Positions 29,253 through 29,346 of a DNA stretch of 29,346 nucleotides are shown here, piece by piece. Each line of letters starts with the position of its first letter. Positions within the stretch are counted from its first letter, which is position 1. The stretch comes from JBJXGF01 sp046153015 (GTDB taxonomy: Bacteria > Actinomycetota > Acidimicrobiia > Acidimicrobiales > CAIXPF01): NCBI GenBank assembly GCA_046153015.1, contig JBJXGF010000133.1, positions 1 through 29,346 of the forward strand, written 5' to 3'. The position numbers and the translations under genes are program-made. The notes beneath the pieces were generated by a model. That model had not been told where the DNA came from, did not search any database, and saw only the letters and a program-made list of their open reading frames with translations.

Positions 29253-29346
29253 ACAACACAGCCGCCCGCGCCGATTTTCACCTTCCTCCCACCTTGCGCT
29301 GACCGTGCGCTGACGCCGGTTCCGGCACGCTCGGCTCAGCCCTGGT

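Noticed and set aside
26773..29259. Long 828-aa minus-strand open frame opposite the acyl-CoA dehydrogenase
   Set aside because: It is antisense to well-supported genes, has no family features and is rich in His/Arg/Gly as expected from GC-rich shadow frames.
1..29346. tRNA, rRNA, CRISPR, phage or transposase genes
   Set aside because: None seen: no cloverleaf-like gene, no regularly spaced repeats with unique spacers and no recombinase-like protein.

Overview
The window is chromosomal DNA from a very GC-rich bacterium, most likely an actinobacterium of the Acidimicrobiia type. This placement is inferred from gene content and style: an actinobacterial sufB-sufD-Rieske-sufC operon, efeUOB, many acyl-CoA enzymes, frequent GTG/TTG starts, 4-base ATGA/GTGA overlaps, and TANNNT -10 boxes placed 7-8 bases before start codons (leaderless transcripts). 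No rRNA, tRNA, CRISPR, phage or transposase gene was seen.

Layout. 1-1003: a pterin carbinolamine dehydratase (-) and a small lipoprotein (+). 1004-5277 (-): Fe-S cluster assembly operon sufB, a small Cys-rich protein, sufD, a Rieske ferredoxin and sufC. 5434-9206 (-): a heterodimeric ABC exporter pair. 9203-11272: a gamma-carbonic-anhydrase-like protein, a possible 41-46 aa membrane peptide (+), a flavin reductase and an MBL-fold hydrolase. 11449-17410 (+): a six-gene cluster of a thioredoxin-fold fusion protein, a UGSC-family protein with an in-frame UGA, a thiolase-like protein, a DUF35 partner and two class III CoA transferases. 17719-20950 (-): a coupled trio of TusA-like/diiron ferritin-like fusion, PhnD-like binding protein and acyl-CoA dehydrogenase-like flavoprotein. 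21139-21993 (-): TesB thioesterase. 22029-25337 (+): a DtxR/IdeR-like palindrome and efeUOB ferrous iron uptake. 25365-29226: MutY, a MaoC hydratase, an alpha/beta hydrolase and a methylsuccinyl-CoA dehydrogenase-like enzyme; the MaoC and dehydrogenase suggest part of the ethylmalonyl-CoA pathway.

Main finding. The gene at 12882-13415 is split by UGA at 13173-13175. The reading frame continues unbroken beyond it and spells U-G-S-C, the motif that names the UGSC (seleno)protein family. An 8-bp stem with a GUG loop starts 11 bases after the UGA and fits the bacterial SECIS rules. Ordinary gene calling would give a truncated protein and a spurious small ORF. It is coupled (ATGA) to a thioredoxin-fold partner and lies upstream of a CoA-thioester cluster, so the whole block may be an uncharacterised selenium-dependent pathway.

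Other points of interest: a dispersed hairpin repeat at the 3' ends of genes (1, 1764, 9042-9208, 29230), one copy flanked by an 11-bp direct repeat between the Rieske gene and sufC; a 20-bp element shared by the upstream regions of sufB and sufD; and the TusA-like/ferritin-like fusion operon.
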